A stretch of DNA of 64,000 nt from Bacillus sp. OK048. Lineage in GTDB: Bacteria > Bacillota > Bacilli > Bacillales > Cytobacillaceae. The notes under the pieces were generated by a model. The model made no database searches. It was not told the DNA's origin and worked only from the letters and a program-made list of their open reading frames with translations. A program made the translations under genes and the position numbers. This document shows, piece by piece, positions 35,356 through 45,440 of the stretch (the stretch's first letter is position 1; each line of letters begins with the position of its first letter). The stretch spans positions 436,958 through 500,957 of the forward strand of contig NZ_FNHN01000001.1 of NCBI RefSeq assembly GCF_900103525.1. Reading direction: 5' to 3'.

Positions 35356-37476
35356 TTATTGTTTCTCTGCTTCAGCCTTTTCACGCTGTTCTTTTAAAAT
35401 TGCCTTACGTGATAAGTTTACACGACCTTGTTTATCAATTTCGGTAACTTTCACTAAAAATTCGTCGCCAATTTTGATGACATCCTCCACTTTTCCAACT
35501 CGCTCTTCAGCTAATTCAGAAATATGGACAAGTCCGTCTTTTCCAGCAAATATTTCTACAAACGCACCGAATTTTTCTATACGTTTGACTTTGCCAAGAT
35601 ACATTTCACCAACTACAACCTCACGAACGATATCTTCAATAATTTTCTTTGCTTTTTGATTCATTTCTGAATTTGTAGAAGCAATAAATACGGTTCCGTC
35701 TTGTTCAATATCTATCTTAACGCCAGTTTCCTCAATAATTTTATTGATTTGTTTACCGCTCGGTCCAATAACATCACGGATTTTATCTGGGTTAATGGTC
35801 ATCGTTAAGATTTTCGGTGCAAATTGTGAAAGCTCTGTTCTCGGCTCGTCAATAGTTGCAAGCATTGATTCAAGGATGTGCATTCTTCCTTTTTTAGCCT
35901 GTTGAAGTGCTTCCTCCAGAATTTCTCGGGAAAGACCTTTTATCTTAATATCCATTTGAAGAGCAGTTACTCCCTTAGCCGTTCCTGCTACTTTGAAATC
36001 CATATCACCAAGGTGGTCTTCCATTCCTTGAATATCAGATAAAACAGAATAATGGTCACCTGATTTCACAAGTCCCATCGCAATACCAGCAACTGGTGCT
36101 TTAATTGGAACACCAGCATCCATCATTGCTAGTGTACTTGCACAAATACTTGCTTGTGAAGTGGAACCATTTGATTCAAGAACTTCAGAAACAAGGCGAA
36201 TCGTATATGGGAAGTCCTTTTCAGATGGTACAATTGGTTCTAGTGCACGTTCACCAAGAGCACCATGCCCGATCTCACGACGACCTGGTCCACGGATGGG
36301 TCCTGTTTCACCCACACTAAATAGAGGGAAGTTGTAGTGGTGCATAAAACGCTTCTCTTCTTCAATCCCCAATCCATCTAGAATTTGAACATCACCCATG
36401 GCTCCTAATGTACAAATACTTAAGGCTTGAGTTTGTCCACGAGTAAACAAACCGGAACCATGCGTACGCGGCAGTATACCTACTTGTGAAGACAGCGGAC
36501 GTATTTCATCGATTTTCCGACCATCAGGACGAATTTTTTCAACCGTTATTAAACGGCGAACTTCACCCTTAACAATTTTATCTAAAATTTGTTTAACCTG
36601 TTTCAAATCTTCATCGGTTGCTTCGTTCTCTTCGAACTTAGCAATTACAACTTTTTTCACTTCTTTAATGGCATCCTCACGTGCATGCTTTTCTTGAACT
36701 TGAATAGCCGTTACCATATCCGCTTCGCACATTTCTCTAACTTCAGCTTCAAGTTCTTTATCAAGTTCGTAGAGGGCTACTTCTCTTTTTACTTTGCCTG
36801 CTTCAGCCACAATCTTTTCTTGGAATTCAATAAGACGTTTAATCTCTTCATGTCCATACATAATCGCTTCAAGCATTATTTCCTCTGAAACTTCTTCTGC
36901 GCCTGCTTCCACCATGTTAATGGCATCTTTCGTTCCTGCAACGGTTAAATGAATGTCGCTTTTTTCAGCTTGTTCTACAGTTGGGTTTATTACAAACTCC
37001 CCGCCGACTCTGCCGACGATAACGCCCGCAATGGGGCCTTCAAATGGAATGTCCGATGTACAAAGTGCTAAAGAAGATCCAAACATTGCCGCCATCTCAG
37101 ATGAACAATCTTGATCCACACTCATAACAATACTAATAACTTGTACATCATTACGGAATCCATCTGCAAAAAGCGGACGTATCGGGCGGTCGATTAAACG
37201 GCTTGCTAAAATTGCCTTTTCACTAGGACGACCCTCACGTTTAATAAAGCCGCCAGGTATTTTACCTACAGCATATAATCTTTCTTCATAGTTACATGTT
37301 AATGGAAAAAAGTCTAAGTTTTTTGGTTCTTTTGAAGCTGTAGCTGTACTTAAAACTGCTGTATCTCCATAACGGACCATTACCGCTCCATTTGCCTGTT
37401 TGGCTAATTGTCCAATTTCGACGGTTAATTTACGGCCAGCCCAATCCATGGAATACTCATGTTTCGTATGTTCCAT
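35356..37476 (-). CDS. pnp: Polyribonucleotide nucleotidyltransferase (PNPase)
   Basis: PNPase is a trimeric phosphorolytic 3'-5' exoribonuclease of mRNA decay and quality control. Two RNase PH domains ([53 protein letters not shown]) flank a helical domain. A KH domain ([20 protein letters not shown]) and an S1 domain ([17 protein letters not shown]) follow. The frame opens 21 codons earlier, but the ATG at 37476 follows GAGGGG and gives 706 aa, against 705 in B. subtilis. The rpsO-pnp order is conserved, with the rpsO terminator between. Confidence 0.97.
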   Translation of the reverse strand: MEHTKHEYSMDWAGRKLTVEIGQLAKQANGAVMVRYGDTAVLSTATASKEPKNLDFFPLTCNYEERLYAVGKIPGGFIKREGRPSEKAILASRLIDRPIRPLFADGFRNDVQVISIVMSVDQDCSSEMAAMFGSSLALCTSDIPFEGPIAGVIVGRVGGEFVINPTVEQAEKSDIHLTVAGTKDAINMVEAGAEEVSEEIMLEAIMYGHEEIKRLIEFQEKIVAEAGKVKREVALYELDKELEAEVREMCEADMVTAIQVQEKHAREDAIKEVKKVVIAKFEENEATDEDLKQVKQILDKIVKGEVRRLITVEKIRPDGRKIDEIRPLSSQVGILPRTHGSGLFTRGQTQALSICTLGAMGDVQILDGLGIEEEKRFMHHYNFPLFSVGETGPIRGPGRREIGHGALGERALEPIVPSEKDFPYTIRLVSEVLESNGSTSQASICASTLAMMDAGVPIKAPVAGIAMGLVKSGDHYSVLSDIQGMEDHLGDMDFKVAGTAKGVTALQMDIKIKGLSREILEEALQQAKKGRMHILESMLATIDEPRTELSQFAPKILTMTINPDKIRDVIGPSGKQINKIIEETGVKIDIEQDGTVFIASTNSEMNQKAKKIIEDIVREVVVGEMYLGKVKRIEKFGAFVEIFAGKDGLVHISELAEERVGKVEDVIKIGDEFLVKVTEIDKQGRVNLSRKAILKEQREKAEAEKQ

Positions 37477-37639
37477 TTTATTACCCCTCTCTATCCAAAT
37501 CACACTAGAGAAAATGCGACATAGTATCGCTCTTATCATCTAATATAAAAAGCTATTTTCACTTATGTTATAATGCAAATATACTTATAGTATGCACAAA
37601 GTTTCTGCAACTTAAAATATGTAAATTTCCTTTTTTTAA

Positions 37640-37676
37640 CCTAACAAAAAAGCGGGAAAAATCCCGCTTCTTTTGA
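37640..37676 (-). terminator. Intrinsic terminator after rpsO
   Basis: A stem GAAGCGGGA/TCCCGCTTT with a short loop directly after the rpsO stop ends in TTTTTTGTT on the minus strand. Confidence 0.88.
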
Positions 37677-37946
37677 TTATCGACGAAGTCCTAGCTTATT
37701 GATTAATACGCGGTAACGTTGAACATCTTTGTTACGTAGGTACGTTAAAAGATTACGACGCTTACCAACCATTTTCAACAGACCGCGACGTGAGTGGTGG
37801 TCCTTCTTATGAGTACGTAAGTGCTCATTCAAATTGTTGATTGATTCAGTAAGGACAGCGATTTGAACCTCTGCAGATCCAGTGTCATTATCATGAGTTT
37901 TATACTCAGCGATAAGTTCGTTTTTACGTTCTTGAGTGATTGCCAT
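37677..37946 (-). CDS. rpsO: 30S ribosomal protein S15
   Basis: S15 is the 89-aa primary binder of the 16S rRNA central domain. The conserved [23 protein letters not shown] and [20 protein letters not shown] segments are intact. The start is moved three codons inward to the ATG at 37946, which follows AGGAGGTGA and gives the family length. A leader of ~140 nt separates it from ribF and contains a hairpin that may bind S15. Its terminator follows the stop directly. Confidence 0.96.
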   Translation of the reverse strand: MAITQERKNELIAEYKTHDNDTGSAEVQIAVLTESINNLNEHLRTHKKDHHSRRGLLKMVGKRRNLLTYLRNKDVQRYRVLINKLGLRR

Positions 37947-37984
37947 CCTATTCACCTCCTAAAGTTACTATCCCCTGTTACTGA

Positions 37985-38008
37985 GCAAGCGTCGGTGATT
38001 CGACTTGC
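37985..38008 (-). promoter_or_regulatory. Hairpin in the rpsO leader, candidate S15 autoregulatory site
   Basis: GCAAG and CTTGC enclose a second 3-bp stem, TCG/CGA, with a 2-nt bulge and a 6-nt loop, ~40 nt before the rpsO start. rpsO leaders of several Firmicutes bind S15, but the structures vary and this one was judged by eye. Confidence 0.35.
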
Positions 38009-38086
38009 CAAGCAAAGGTTATTTTTAGTACGTTAATAAGAATACAACGTTTTTCAGCAAAAAGCAAGGTCTAACCAAATAATATG

Positions 38087-39025
38087 TTATTTTTTAAAGT
38101 ATTTTATTGTATTTTGCTTATCTCTCTCTATTTGAGAGACGAGTTCTTCGATTCCCGAGAATTTTTGTTCTTTGCGAAGGTATTGGTGCCATTCAATGAT
38201 TACAAACTCATCATATATATATTTAGTAAAATCAAATACATGGACTTCTACTGACACTCTTAACGCTTCCTTATTAAAGGTTGGCTTATATCCTACATTG
38301 CAAACCCCTTGGTACCAATGTTCACCTATCTTGATTTTCACTGCATAAACACCAAGCGGGGGTAAAATATAATCTTCGTTTGTTTCGACATTTGCCGTTG
38401 GAAATCCAATGGTCCTGCCTCTTTTATCCCCATGGATAACAAAACCAGTTGTTAGATAGTATCTACCAAGCAACTCTGGTAATTCAGCTGTTTTTCCTTC
38501 TTTAATATATTGACGGATTCGAGTTGAACTAACTTTTTCATCTCCACAGGTGAATTTTTCAACTACTGTAAAAGTAAACTTCTCTCTTGAATGGAATGGC
38601 AATGTCTCCATCGTTCCTTTTCCCATCCGGCCATAAGAGAAATCAAATCCAGCAACTACATGTTTTACATTTAGATCTATTACAAATTGATCAATAAATT
38701 CTTGTGGCAGCAGGTTAGCAAAATCTGCAGTGAAGTTGACAATAAAAAGATAATCGACACCTAAATCCTCAATAATTTTTATCTTTGCTGCTAACGGGGT
38801 AATATATTGAACACGCCCAACGTTCTTCCTTAACACTACCGATGGATGAGGGTCAAAGGTCATGACAGCAGATTGAAGTCCTTTTTCCTTCGCATGTTTT
38901 TTTGCCTCAAGAATTACTTTTTGATGGCCACGATGCACACCGTCAAAATAGCCAAGTGCCATAGATAACGGTGGTATTAAGGATTTATCTATATCTAAAG
39001 GGAAATTTAGCTTTATTATTTCCAA
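38087..39025 (-). CDS. ribF: Bifunctional riboflavin kinase/FAD synthetase
   Basis: This enzyme makes FMN and FAD. Residues ~15-185 form the adenylyltransferase (GYFDGVHRGHQKVI, a GxxxxGH-type motif; SSTRIRQYIKEG), and ~190-310 form the riboflavin kinase (HGDKRGRTIGFPTANV). The 312-aa length is typical. The B. subtilis orthologue is called ribC and also affects repression of the rib operon, since FMN feeds the FMN riboswitch. It lies 33 bp after truB, in the nusA-infB operon order. Confidence 0.96.
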   Translation of the reverse strand: MEIIKLNFPLDIDKSLIPPLSMALGYFDGVHRGHQKVILEAKKHAKEKGLQSAVMTFDPHPSVVLRKNVGRVQYITPLAAKIKIIEDLGVDYLFIVNFTADFANLLPQEFIDQFVIDLNVKHVVAGFDFSYGRMGKGTMETLPFHSREKFTFTVVEKFTCGDEKVSSTRIRQYIKEGKTAELPELLGRYYLTTGFVIHGDKRGRTIGFPTANVETNEDYILPPLGVYAVKIKIGEHWYQGVCNVGYKPTFNKEALRVSVEVHVFDFTKYIYDEFVIIEWHQYLRKEQKFSGIEELVSQIERDKQNTIKYFKK

Positions 39026-39058
39026 ATGAAACTCACCTTTTCTTGACGGTAACCTGAT

Positions 39059-39979
39059 TTAACCTTGATCATTACGCAAAACTTTAACTGGTTTTAAAAG
39101 CCCTGGCTTGTCCGGGTGTACCGAATAAATGGCAAGAGCTTTTCCTTCTTTGTTTTCCGCGCATATAGGTCCGTTGCTATTTTTTAAAAACTCTGGTATA
39201 GGTAAAAGTGCGCCATTTTTCACTTTCTCTGCTACTTTATCATTAATTATGTATTTCGGCAAATCCGAAAGTGCTAGTTCTAAGGGCCTTAAACAAGTGG
39301 AAATTGCACCCGTTTCCATTAATTTTTCAATCTCCTCGAAAGTAAGACAATCTTCAATTGTAAAGGCTGCTGATTGGACTCGTACTAAATTTGACATATG
39401 GGCAGGGTAGCCTAGACTTTCGCCAATCATTACTGCTAATGTCCTTATATATGTTCCCTTACTACAGCTTACACGAAAACGAAATGAAATCGTTTCTCCT
39501 GTGAACTCTTCTCTATCATCCAGCAATTCGATTGCGTAAATCGTTACTTTTCTTGTTGGACGTTCTACTTCAATTCCTTTACGAGCATATTCATATAGCC
39601 GAGTACCAGCTACTTTTACGGCAGAATACATCGGGGGAGTTTGTTCTATTTCACCTAAAAAAGAATCAAGTACTTCAAGAATATCTTTCCTGCTGAAGGA
39701 ACGTGCTACCTTCTTTTCCTCCACCATTTCTCCAGAAGCATCTTCGGTTGTAGTAGAGTAGCCTATTGTTACTTCTCCTTCATAACTTTTCCCTGCATCG
39801 GTTATATATTCTGCAACCTTTGTTGCCTTTCCTATACAAATAGGAAGGACACCTGTTACGTCAGGGTCAAGTGTTCCTGTATGACCGACTTTTTTTGTTT
39901 TTAAAATTTTTCTCAATCTAAAAACACAATCATGTGAGGTTAACCCCGCTGGTTTATATAATGGTAAAATTCCTTCCAT
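39059..39979 (-). CDS. truB: tRNA pseudouridine(55) synthase
   Basis: TruB makes pseudouridine 55 in the T-loop of tRNAs. The catalytic aspartate D38 lies in GHTGTLDPDVTGVLP; later motifs include YEGEVTIGYSTTTEDASG and CSKGTYIRTL. Length is 306 aa. The ATG at 39979 follows GGAGGGTGA and is three codons inside the open frame. A strong terminator directly upstream separates it from rbfA, so truB-ribF may depend on read-through or on a separate promoter. Confidence 0.96.
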   Translation of the reverse strand: MEGILPLYKPAGLTSHDCVFRLRKILKTKKVGHTGTLDPDVTGVLPICIGKATKVAEYITDAGKSYEGEVTIGYSTTTEDASGEMVEEKKVARSFSRKDILEVLDSFLGEIEQTPPMYSAVKVAGTRLYEYARKGIEVERPTRKVTIYAIELLDDREEFTGETISFRFRVSCSKGTYIRTLAVMIGESLGYPAHMSNLVRVQSAAFTIEDCLTFEEIEKLMETGAISTCLRPLELALSDLPKYIINDKVAEKVKNGALLPIPEFLKNSNGPICAENKEGKALAIYSVHPDKPGLLKPVKVLRNDQG

Positions 39980-40002
39980 CGCAATCACCCTCCATTTAAG
40001 AT

Positions 40003-40034
40003 TCGAAAAAAAAGGATAGACAATTGTCTATCCA
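40003..40034 (-). terminator. Intrinsic terminator between rbfA and truB
   Basis: A 20-bp perfect palindrome, GGATAGACAATTGTCTATCC, is followed by eight T on the minus strand, directly after the rbfA stop. This strong-looking terminator lies inside an operon usually drawn as continuous. Confidence 0.85.
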
Positions 40035-40035
40035 C

Positions 40036-40407
40036 TTATTCTTCTTCATTTTTATCTATGCTTTTTTCGTCATGGTGCAATTGATGAATAAGAGTATTAA
40101 TACGATTCCCGTACTCCATCGATTCATCCCATTCAAAAAGGATTTCAGGTGTTTTGCGCAGGCGGATACGATGTCCAATTTCTGTTCTGATAAAGCCAGT
40201 CGCCTTTGCTAGACCTTTTAAGGTATTTTCCTTTTGTTCATCATCACCCAAAACAGAAATATATACTTTTGCCTGCTGCAGATCTCCTGTTACTTGAACA
40301 TCTGTAACCGTCACAAAGCCGATCCGGGGATCCTTAATTTTTCGACCGATGATGTCACTTAGTTCTTTCTTCATTTGTTCTCCAACACGATTTGCTCTGT
40401 GGCTCAT
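40036..40407 (-). CDS. rbfA: Ribosome-binding factor A
   Basis: RbfA is a KH-fold assembly factor for late 16S rRNA maturation and cold adaptation. The 123-aa protein begins [19 protein letters not shown] and contains [29 protein letters not shown]. The open frame begins nine codons earlier and would overlap ylxP, but the ATG at 40407 follows AGAGGTGA and matches the B. subtilis start. An acidic C-terminal tail follows the core. It lies 17 bp after ylxP. Confidence 0.95.
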   Translation of the reverse strand: MSHRANRVGEQMKKELSDIIGRKIKDPRIGFVTVTDVQVTGDLQQAKVYISVLGDDEQKENTLKGLAKATGFIRTEIGHRIRLRKTPEILFEWDESMEYGNRINTLIHQLHHDEKSIDKNEEE

Positions 40408-40424
40408 GCCTTCACCTCTTAACT

Positions 40425-40706
40425 TTAAAGCCATTCTATCTCGGTGATCGTTCTTTCTATTTCAGGAAAAGAATCAATTAATTTAAGTGCATTTTGCAGT
40501 TCCAGTTCAGTCATTACCCGGTTAGATGTGACAGCAGTGATTGCTATTTTCGTTCTTTGCCAAACATCCTGAAAACCAACTTCTGAAACAGATACATTAA
40601 ATTTTTGCTTTAACCTGGTAAGAATACGCTGCAAAACAGCACGTTTCTCTTTCAATGAATGTGCATCATAGATAATACATTCACAAAGTGCTAAACCTAC
40701 AATCAT
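40425..40706 (-). CDS. ylxP: DUF503 protein YlxP
   Basis: This is a 93-aa protein of the DUF503 family, always found between infB and rbfA in bacilli. The conserved [30 protein letters not shown] and [15 protein letters not shown] segments are present. Its ATG overlaps the infB stop by 4 bases. Context suggests a role in ribosome assembly or translation, but no biochemical function is established. Confidence 0.9.
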   Translation of the reverse strand: MIVGLALCECIIYDAHSLKEKRAVLQRILTRLKQKFNVSVSEVGFQDVWQRTKIAITAVTSNRVMTELELQNALKLIDSFPEIERTITEIEWL

Positions 40707-42973
40707 TTACGCTCAATTTCTTCCATGATGTAAGCTTCAATAATATCTCCTTCTTTAACATCATTGAAGTTTTTAATGGTAATACCACATTCATAACCTT
40801 GCGCGACCTCTTTAGCGTCATCTTTAAATCGTTTTAATGCATCAATATTTCCTTCGAAAATGACAACACCATTACGAATTAAACGAATTCCGCTATCACG
40901 AGTAATTTTCCCGTCAATTACATAAGAACCAGCAATGGTTCCAACCTTAGAAACTTTAAAGGTTTGACGAACTTCCGCTTGACCAATTACTTTTTCCTTA
41001 AATTCAGGATCAAGCATACCTTTCATAGCGGCTTCAATTTCTTCAATAACCTTGTAAATAATGCTGTGAAGTCGAACGTCGACCTTTTCTTGCTCAGCTG
41101 CACGTTTCGCATTTACATCAGGACGAACGTTAAAGCCAATTACAATCGCATTAGAAGCAGAAGCTAGGGTAATATCTGACTCGTTAATAGCACCAGCACC
41201 ACTATGAATAATTTTGATATTAACGCCTTCAACGTCAATTTTTTGCAGTGAAGCTGCCACAGCTTCAGCTGAACCTTGAACATCCGCTTTTAGGATGATA
41301 TTTAAATCCTTCATCTCACCTTGCTTTAACTGTTCAAATAAGTTATCTAGGCTGACGATTGTTTTTTCTCCACGCTGTACTACCAATGCTTGCTGTGCAC
41401 GTGCTTCTCCTACTTGACGAGCTGTTTTCTCATCGTCAAATACAACGAAACGGTCACCTGCCTGTGGAACATCACTTAATCCTGTAATTTCAACAGGTGT
41501 AGACGGTCCAGCTTCTTTCACACGGCGTCCTACGTCATTTACCATTGCACGAACACGACCATATGTGTTTCCTACAACAATAGGGTCACCTATTTTCAGT
41601 GTACCATTCTGTACGAGCAAGGTAGCCACTGATCCACGGCCTTTATCTAATTGTGCTTCAATTACGGTACCAACTGCTTTACGATCCGGATTTGCTTTCC
41701 ATTCTTCCACTTCACTAACAAGTAGAACCATTTCGAGCAAACTATCTATCCCATCACCATTTTTCGCAGAAATTGGAACAAAAATCGTATCTCCGCCCCA
41801 TGCTTCGGAAACTAAACCATGCTCGGTAAGTTCCTGCATCACACGATCAGGATTTGCTGTTTCCTTATCCATCTTATTAACTGCAACGATAATTGGAACT
41901 TCTGCAGCCTTAGCATGGTTAATAGCTTCAACCGTTTGCGGCATAACACCGTCATCAGCCGCTACCACTAGGATTGTGATATCCGTGATTTTTGCACCAC
42001 GAGCACGCATTGTTGTGAAGGCAGCATGTCCCGGTGTATCAAGGAATGTGATCTTCTTACCATTTTCAACAACTTGGTAGGCACCAATATGCTGGGTTAT
42101 TCCACCCGCTTCACCTTCGGTTACCTTAGTGTGACGAATGGAATCAAGCAAGGTTGTTTTCCCATGGTCGACGTGACCCATAATCGTAACAACTGAAGGT
42201 CTTTCAATAAGTTCTTCAGAAGCATCTTCTGTAAAATAAACTTCAAGGTCTGTGGTATCGATTTTAATTTCTTCTTCTACCTCTACCCCATATTCACTGG
42301 CAATTAATTCAATGGCGTCCTTGTCAAGTACCTGATTAATTGTCGCCATTACTCCAAGTAAGAAGAGTTTCTTAATTATTTCAGAAGGTTCGCGGTAGAT
42401 CTTTTTAGCCAACTCTCCAACAGTCAAAGAATCACTAAAAGTAATTTTTGCCGGAAGCTCTTTCACTTTCCTTACTTGTGGCTGTGTTTGTTGAACCGGA
42501 GTATGGTTCTTTTTCCGGTTATTATTATTATTGCGGTTTTGATTATTATTATTAAAAGGTTTTTTATTCCCTTTCCCTGCACTGAAAACTTTAGTTTCCT
42601 TTGATTGGAATTGTTGATTTTGCTTTTTAGTATCAACTGTTTTTGGCGGTGAGACCACTTTTACTTTGCTAGGAGTTGTTTTTGAGTCATCTTCCTCGAA
42701 AGCTTTTGGACTTGTTTTACTTTGCACTTGTGGTTTAGCTCCCTGCTGCTGTGGTTTTTGACTCGGGCGATTTTGTTGTTGAGGTTTTGCCTGCATTTGC
42801 CCCGTATTGCTTTGGTTTTTATTATAAGTTGCATCCAGTTTTACTAATGCAGCTTCCTCAATTGTTGCCATATGATTTGAAACTTCAATGTTCATTTCTT
42901 TCAATTTAGTGATTACATCTTTACTTGAAATATTATGTTTCTTTGCATACTCATAAACACGTATTTTACTCAT
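40703..42973 (-). CDS. infB: Translation initiation factor IF-2
   Basis: IF-2 is the GTPase that brings fMet-tRNA to the 30S subunit and joins the subunits. The 756-aa protein has an IF2_N helix-turn fold at 1-50, a Q/N/P/K-rich disordered linker at ~55-165, a second IF2_N fold near 175-225, then the G domain with GHVDHGKTT and NKMD, and beta-barrel domains to the C-terminus. The linker is rich in asparagine and glutamine. The start follows GGGGGTGAAAAT. It lies 20 bp after ylxQ in the nusA operon. Confidence 0.96.
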   Translation of the reverse strand: MSKIRVYEYAKKHNISSKDVITKLKEMNIEVSNHMATIEEAALVKLDATYNKNQSNTGQMQAKPQQQNRPSQKPQQQGAKPQVQSKTSPKAFEEDDSKTTPSKVKVVSPPKTVDTKKQNQQFQSKETKVFSAGKGNKKPFNNNNQNRNNNNNRKKNHTPVQQTQPQVRKVKELPAKITFSDSLTVGELAKKIYREPSEIIKKLFLLGVMATINQVLDKDAIELIASEYGVEVEEEIKIDTTDLEVYFTEDASEELIERPSVVTIMGHVDHGKTTLLDSIRHTKVTEGEAGGITQHIGAYQVVENGKKITFLDTPGHAAFTTMRARGAKITDITILVVAADDGVMPQTVEAINHAKAAEVPIIVAVNKMDKETANPDRVMQELTEHGLVSEAWGGDTIFVPISAKNGDGIDSLLEMVLLVSEVEEWKANPDRKAVGTVIEAQLDKGRGSVATLLVQNGTLKIGDPIVVGNTYGRVRAMVNDVGRRVKEAGPSTPVEITGLSDVPQAGDRFVVFDDEKTARQVGEARAQQALVVQRGEKTIVSLDNLFEQLKQGEMKDLNIILKADVQGSAEAVAASLQKIDVEGVNIKIIHSGAGAINESDITLASASNAIVIGFNVRPDVNAKRAAEQEKVDVRLHSIIYKVIEEIEAAMKGMLDPEFKEKVIGQAEVRQTFKVSKVGTIAGSYVIDGKITRDSGIRLIRNGVVIFEGNIDALKRFKDDAKEVAQGYECGITIKNFNDVKEGDIIEAYIMEEIERK

Positions 42974-42992
42974 ATTTTCACCCCCGCTAGAA

Positions 42993-43295
42993 TTAATCGA
43001 GCAACGTCATCAGTTTTTTTGCAAATCCATTATCCAGTACAGCTACAACTACGCGGGCTTCTTTGCCAATCGCTTGGCCTAGAAGGTGGCGATCTTCCAC
43101 TAGTTTATAGGGAACTTCGTATGACTTACATTTATCTGTAATTTTTTTTGTCGTATTTGCAGATGCATCTGCTGATAATAAAACGAGCTTTGCTTTTCCG
43201 CTTCGGATCTCCTTAACAGAAAGCTCCTCACCCGATATGATTTTCCGTGCTCGATTTGCTAAGCCAAGTAACGACATCCATTGATTTGTCTTCAT
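42993..43295 (-). CDS. ylxQ: L7Ae-family K-turn binding protein YlxQ
   Basis: This is a 100-aa homologue of ribosomal L7Ae/L30e proteins ([38 protein letters not shown]). YlxQ proteins bind kink-turn RNA in vitro; their cellular target is not settled. Its ATG overlaps the ylxR stop by 4 bases, and the ribosome site is weak, which points to translational coupling. The family is certain. Confidence 0.9.
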   Translation of the reverse strand: MKTNQWMSLLGLANRARKIISGEELSVKEIRSGKAKLVLLSADASANTTKKITDKCKSYEVPYKLVEDRHLLGQAIGKEARVVVAVLDNGFAKKLMTLLD

Positions 43296-43576
43296 ATGGA
43301 CTGCCTATTTTCCTTCTCTATCAGTTCCAATAATTCTTCATATAAAGATTCACTAATGGAAACTTGTAAATGATTTGCTAAGGTATTTTTTTTCTTGGCT
43401 AGTAGGACCACTTCCTTGTCCTTAGAAAGGTATGCACCTCTTCCCGACTTTTTCCCTGTCAGGTCGATAGATACATCTCCCTCTTTTGAGCGAACGATGC
43501 GAACGAGTTCTTTTTTCGGCTTCATTTCACCGGTTGCGACACACTTCCGCATAGGAACCTTTTTACGATTGTTCAC
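43292..43576 (-). CDS. ylxR: DUF448 RNA-binding protein YlxR (RnpM)
   Basis: This is a 94-aa basic protein with the invariant [20 protein letters not shown] and GRGAYLSKD segments. The B. subtilis homologue has been reported to bind RNase P RNA and to influence gene expression. GTG at 43576 is chosen because GAGGTG is 7 nt upstream; the earlier in-frame ATG lies on top of that ribosome site. It follows nusA by 18 bp. Confidence 0.9.
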   Translation of the reverse strand: MNNRKKVPMRKCVATGEMKPKKELVRIVRSKEGDVSIDLTGKKSGRGAYLSKDKEVVLLAKKKNTLANHLQVSISESLYEELLELIEKENRQSI

Positions 43577-43594
43577 GATCATTCACCTCACTTA

Positions 43595-44716
43595 TTAATC
43601 CAATTCTTCTTCATCATTAAAGTCTACATCTACTTGATCATCAAAAAGACGGATCATTTCTTCACGTGGATAGATTCCTAGTTCACGTGCTTCTGTTTCA
43701 GATTTAATATCTATTTTCCACCCAGTTAACTTTGCTGCAAGGCGGGCATTTTGTCCGCGCTTTCCAATTGCAAGTGAAAGCTGATAATCTGGTACTACTA
43801 CCGTTGTCGCTTTTTCAGATTCATTCACCATGACATCTAATACTTTAGATGGACTTAGAGAGTTTGCAACAAAGACAACTGGATTGTCGGACCATTTAAC
43901 GATGTCAATTTTCTCACCTTTTAATTCATTGACTACCGCTTGAACCCTTGTACCTTTTGGACCTACACAGGAACCAACTGGATCAACCTCATGATTATCC
44001 GAATGCACTGAAATTTTTGAACGGTCACCAGCTTCACGAGCAACTGATTTTATCTCAACCGTGCCATCATATATTTCTGGAACCTCAATTTCGAATAATC
44101 TTTTCAGTAGTCCAGGATGTGTTCTTGATACAAAAATCTGTGGACCTTTGGTTGTCTTTTCAACTTTGGTAATAAATACCTTAATTCGATCATGAGGCTT
44201 ATAACGCTCATTTGGCATTTGTTCGTTTACAGGAAGCAGTGCTTCAATTTTTCCAAGGCTGACATAAATAAATTTCGAATCAAGTCTTTGGACAATTCCA
44301 GTCATAATATCTTCTTCACGATCAATGAACTCGGAATAAATAATGCCTCTTTCTGCTTCTCGAACTCGTTGAGTAACAACTTGCTTTGCCGTTTGAGCTG
44401 CAATTCTACCAAAGTCCTTTGGAGTTACTTCCATTTCGACAATATCTTCCACATCATAGTTAGGGTTAATGCGTCTAGCATCTTCTACTGAAATTTCAAG
44501 ACGAGGGTCAAAAACTTGATCCACCACTTCTTTTCTTGCAAAAACTCGCATTGAGCCTGTTTGAAGGTTTATATCAATTCGAACATTTTGGGCTTGATTG
44601 AAGTTGCGACGATAGGCCGACACTAATGCTGCTTCAATCGCATCAATTAATACATCTCTAGAAATGCCCTTTTCTCTTTCTAGTATTGTAAGAGCATCTA
44701 ATAATTCGCTGCTCAT
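43595..44716 (-). CDS. nusA: Transcription termination/antitermination protein NusA
   Basis: NusA binds RNA polymerase and nascent RNA, aids pausing and intrinsic termination, and takes part in rRNA antitermination. The 373-aa protein has the N-terminal polymerase-binding domain (~1-130), S1 (~135-200), KH1 and KH2 ([38 protein letters not shown]) and a short acidic tail without the C-terminal repeats of E. coli, as is normal for Firmicutes. The ATG follows AGGGGG. Confidence 0.96.
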   Translation of the reverse strand: MSSELLDALTILEREKGISRDVLIDAIEAALVSAYRRNFNQAQNVRIDINLQTGSMRVFARKEVVDQVFDPRLEISVEDARRINPNYDVEDIVEMEVTPKDFGRIAAQTAKQVVTQRVREAERGIIYSEFIDREEDIMTGIVQRLDSKFIYVSLGKIEALLPVNEQMPNERYKPHDRIKVFITKVEKTTKGPQIFVSRTHPGLLKRLFEIEVPEIYDGTVEIKSVAREAGDRSKISVHSDNHEVDPVGSCVGPKGTRVQAVVNELKGEKIDIVKWSDNPVVFVANSLSPSKVLDVMVNESEKATTVVVPDYQLSLAIGKRGQNARLAAKLTGWKIDIKSETEARELGIYPREEMIRLFDDQVDVDFNDEEELD

Positions 44717-44755
44717 TTGATCATATCCCCCTATCTCTCATATATTTATATTTTA

Positions 44756-45226
44756 TTATGAAAAAGTAACTGCCAGCCTTGCGCTTGCCACTTTTTCAAA
44801 AGGAATCTCAATTACTTTTTTGCGAGTTTTGATTTTCATCTCCAGTTTCACTGTTTGCCCGTCATATTCCAGTAATGTTCCTTCAAATCCTTTTTCGCCG
44901 TCAATCGGCTCGTATGTTTTGATAAAGACATTCTTGCCAATTGCCTTTTCAAAATCTTTTGCTTTTTTAAGCGGTCGCTCTGCACCAGGAGAAGATACCT
45001 CAAGAAAATAATTCTGGGTTATCGGGTCAAGCTCATCGAGTTTTTCACTAAGCCGTTCACTGACAGTGCCACAATCCTCAATATCAACACCATTCTCTTT
45101 ATCAATATATACGCGCAGAAACCAGTTTTTCCCTTCTTTTACAAACTCAATTTCCACCAATTCAAGTCCCAAGTCTTGTAAAATTGGCTGCGTTAGCTCT
45201 TCTACTACTTCCGTTACTTTGCTCAT
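44756..45226 (-). CDS. rimP: Ribosome maturation factor RimP
   Basis: RimP assists 30S assembly. The 156-aa protein shows the typical [15 protein letters not shown] and [14 protein letters not shown] ([15 protein letters not shown]) motifs and the C-terminal SH3-like part. The ATG at 45226 follows GGGAGG; the frame opens two codons earlier at a TTG. It is the first gene of the nusA-infB operon, ~210 bp downstream of polC and behind a terminator, so the operon promoter should lie in that gap. Confidence 0.94.
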   Translation of the reverse strand: MSKVTEVVEELTQPILQDLGLELVEIEFVKEGKNWFLRVYIDKENGVDIEDCGTVSERLSEKLDELDPITQNYFLEVSSPGAERPLKKAKDFEKAIGKNVFIKTYEPIDGEKGFEGTLLEYDGQTVKLEMKIKTRKKVIEIPFEKVASARLAVTFS

Positions 45227-45313
45227 GTTCAACCTCCCTTACCGACATTTTCACCCATATTATACGTATTTCACGGAAAGTTTTATAAATAACTCTTCAA
45301 AAAAATTCTTTAT

Positions 45314-45346
45314 ACAAAAACGAAAGAGCGGGTTTCCCCACTCTTG
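45314..45346 (-). terminator. Intrinsic terminator between polC and rimP
   Basis: A stem AAGAGTGGG/CCCGCTCTT with a GAAA tetraloop is followed by TCGTTTTTG on the minus strand, ~95 bp after the polC stop. Confidence 0.8.
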
Positions 45347-45440
45347 TTCACGAGAGTATTTCTTAGTATTTCCAATAAAACTATACCATAACCAATTTTT
45401 ATATGCAAACCGAATCGCATTATATACAGGTTTTTACTAT

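Noticed and set aside
42480..42830. Low-complexity Q/N-rich part of infB as a repeat or frameshift
   Set aside because: It is the usual disordered linker of IF-2, in frame, with conserved domains on both sides.
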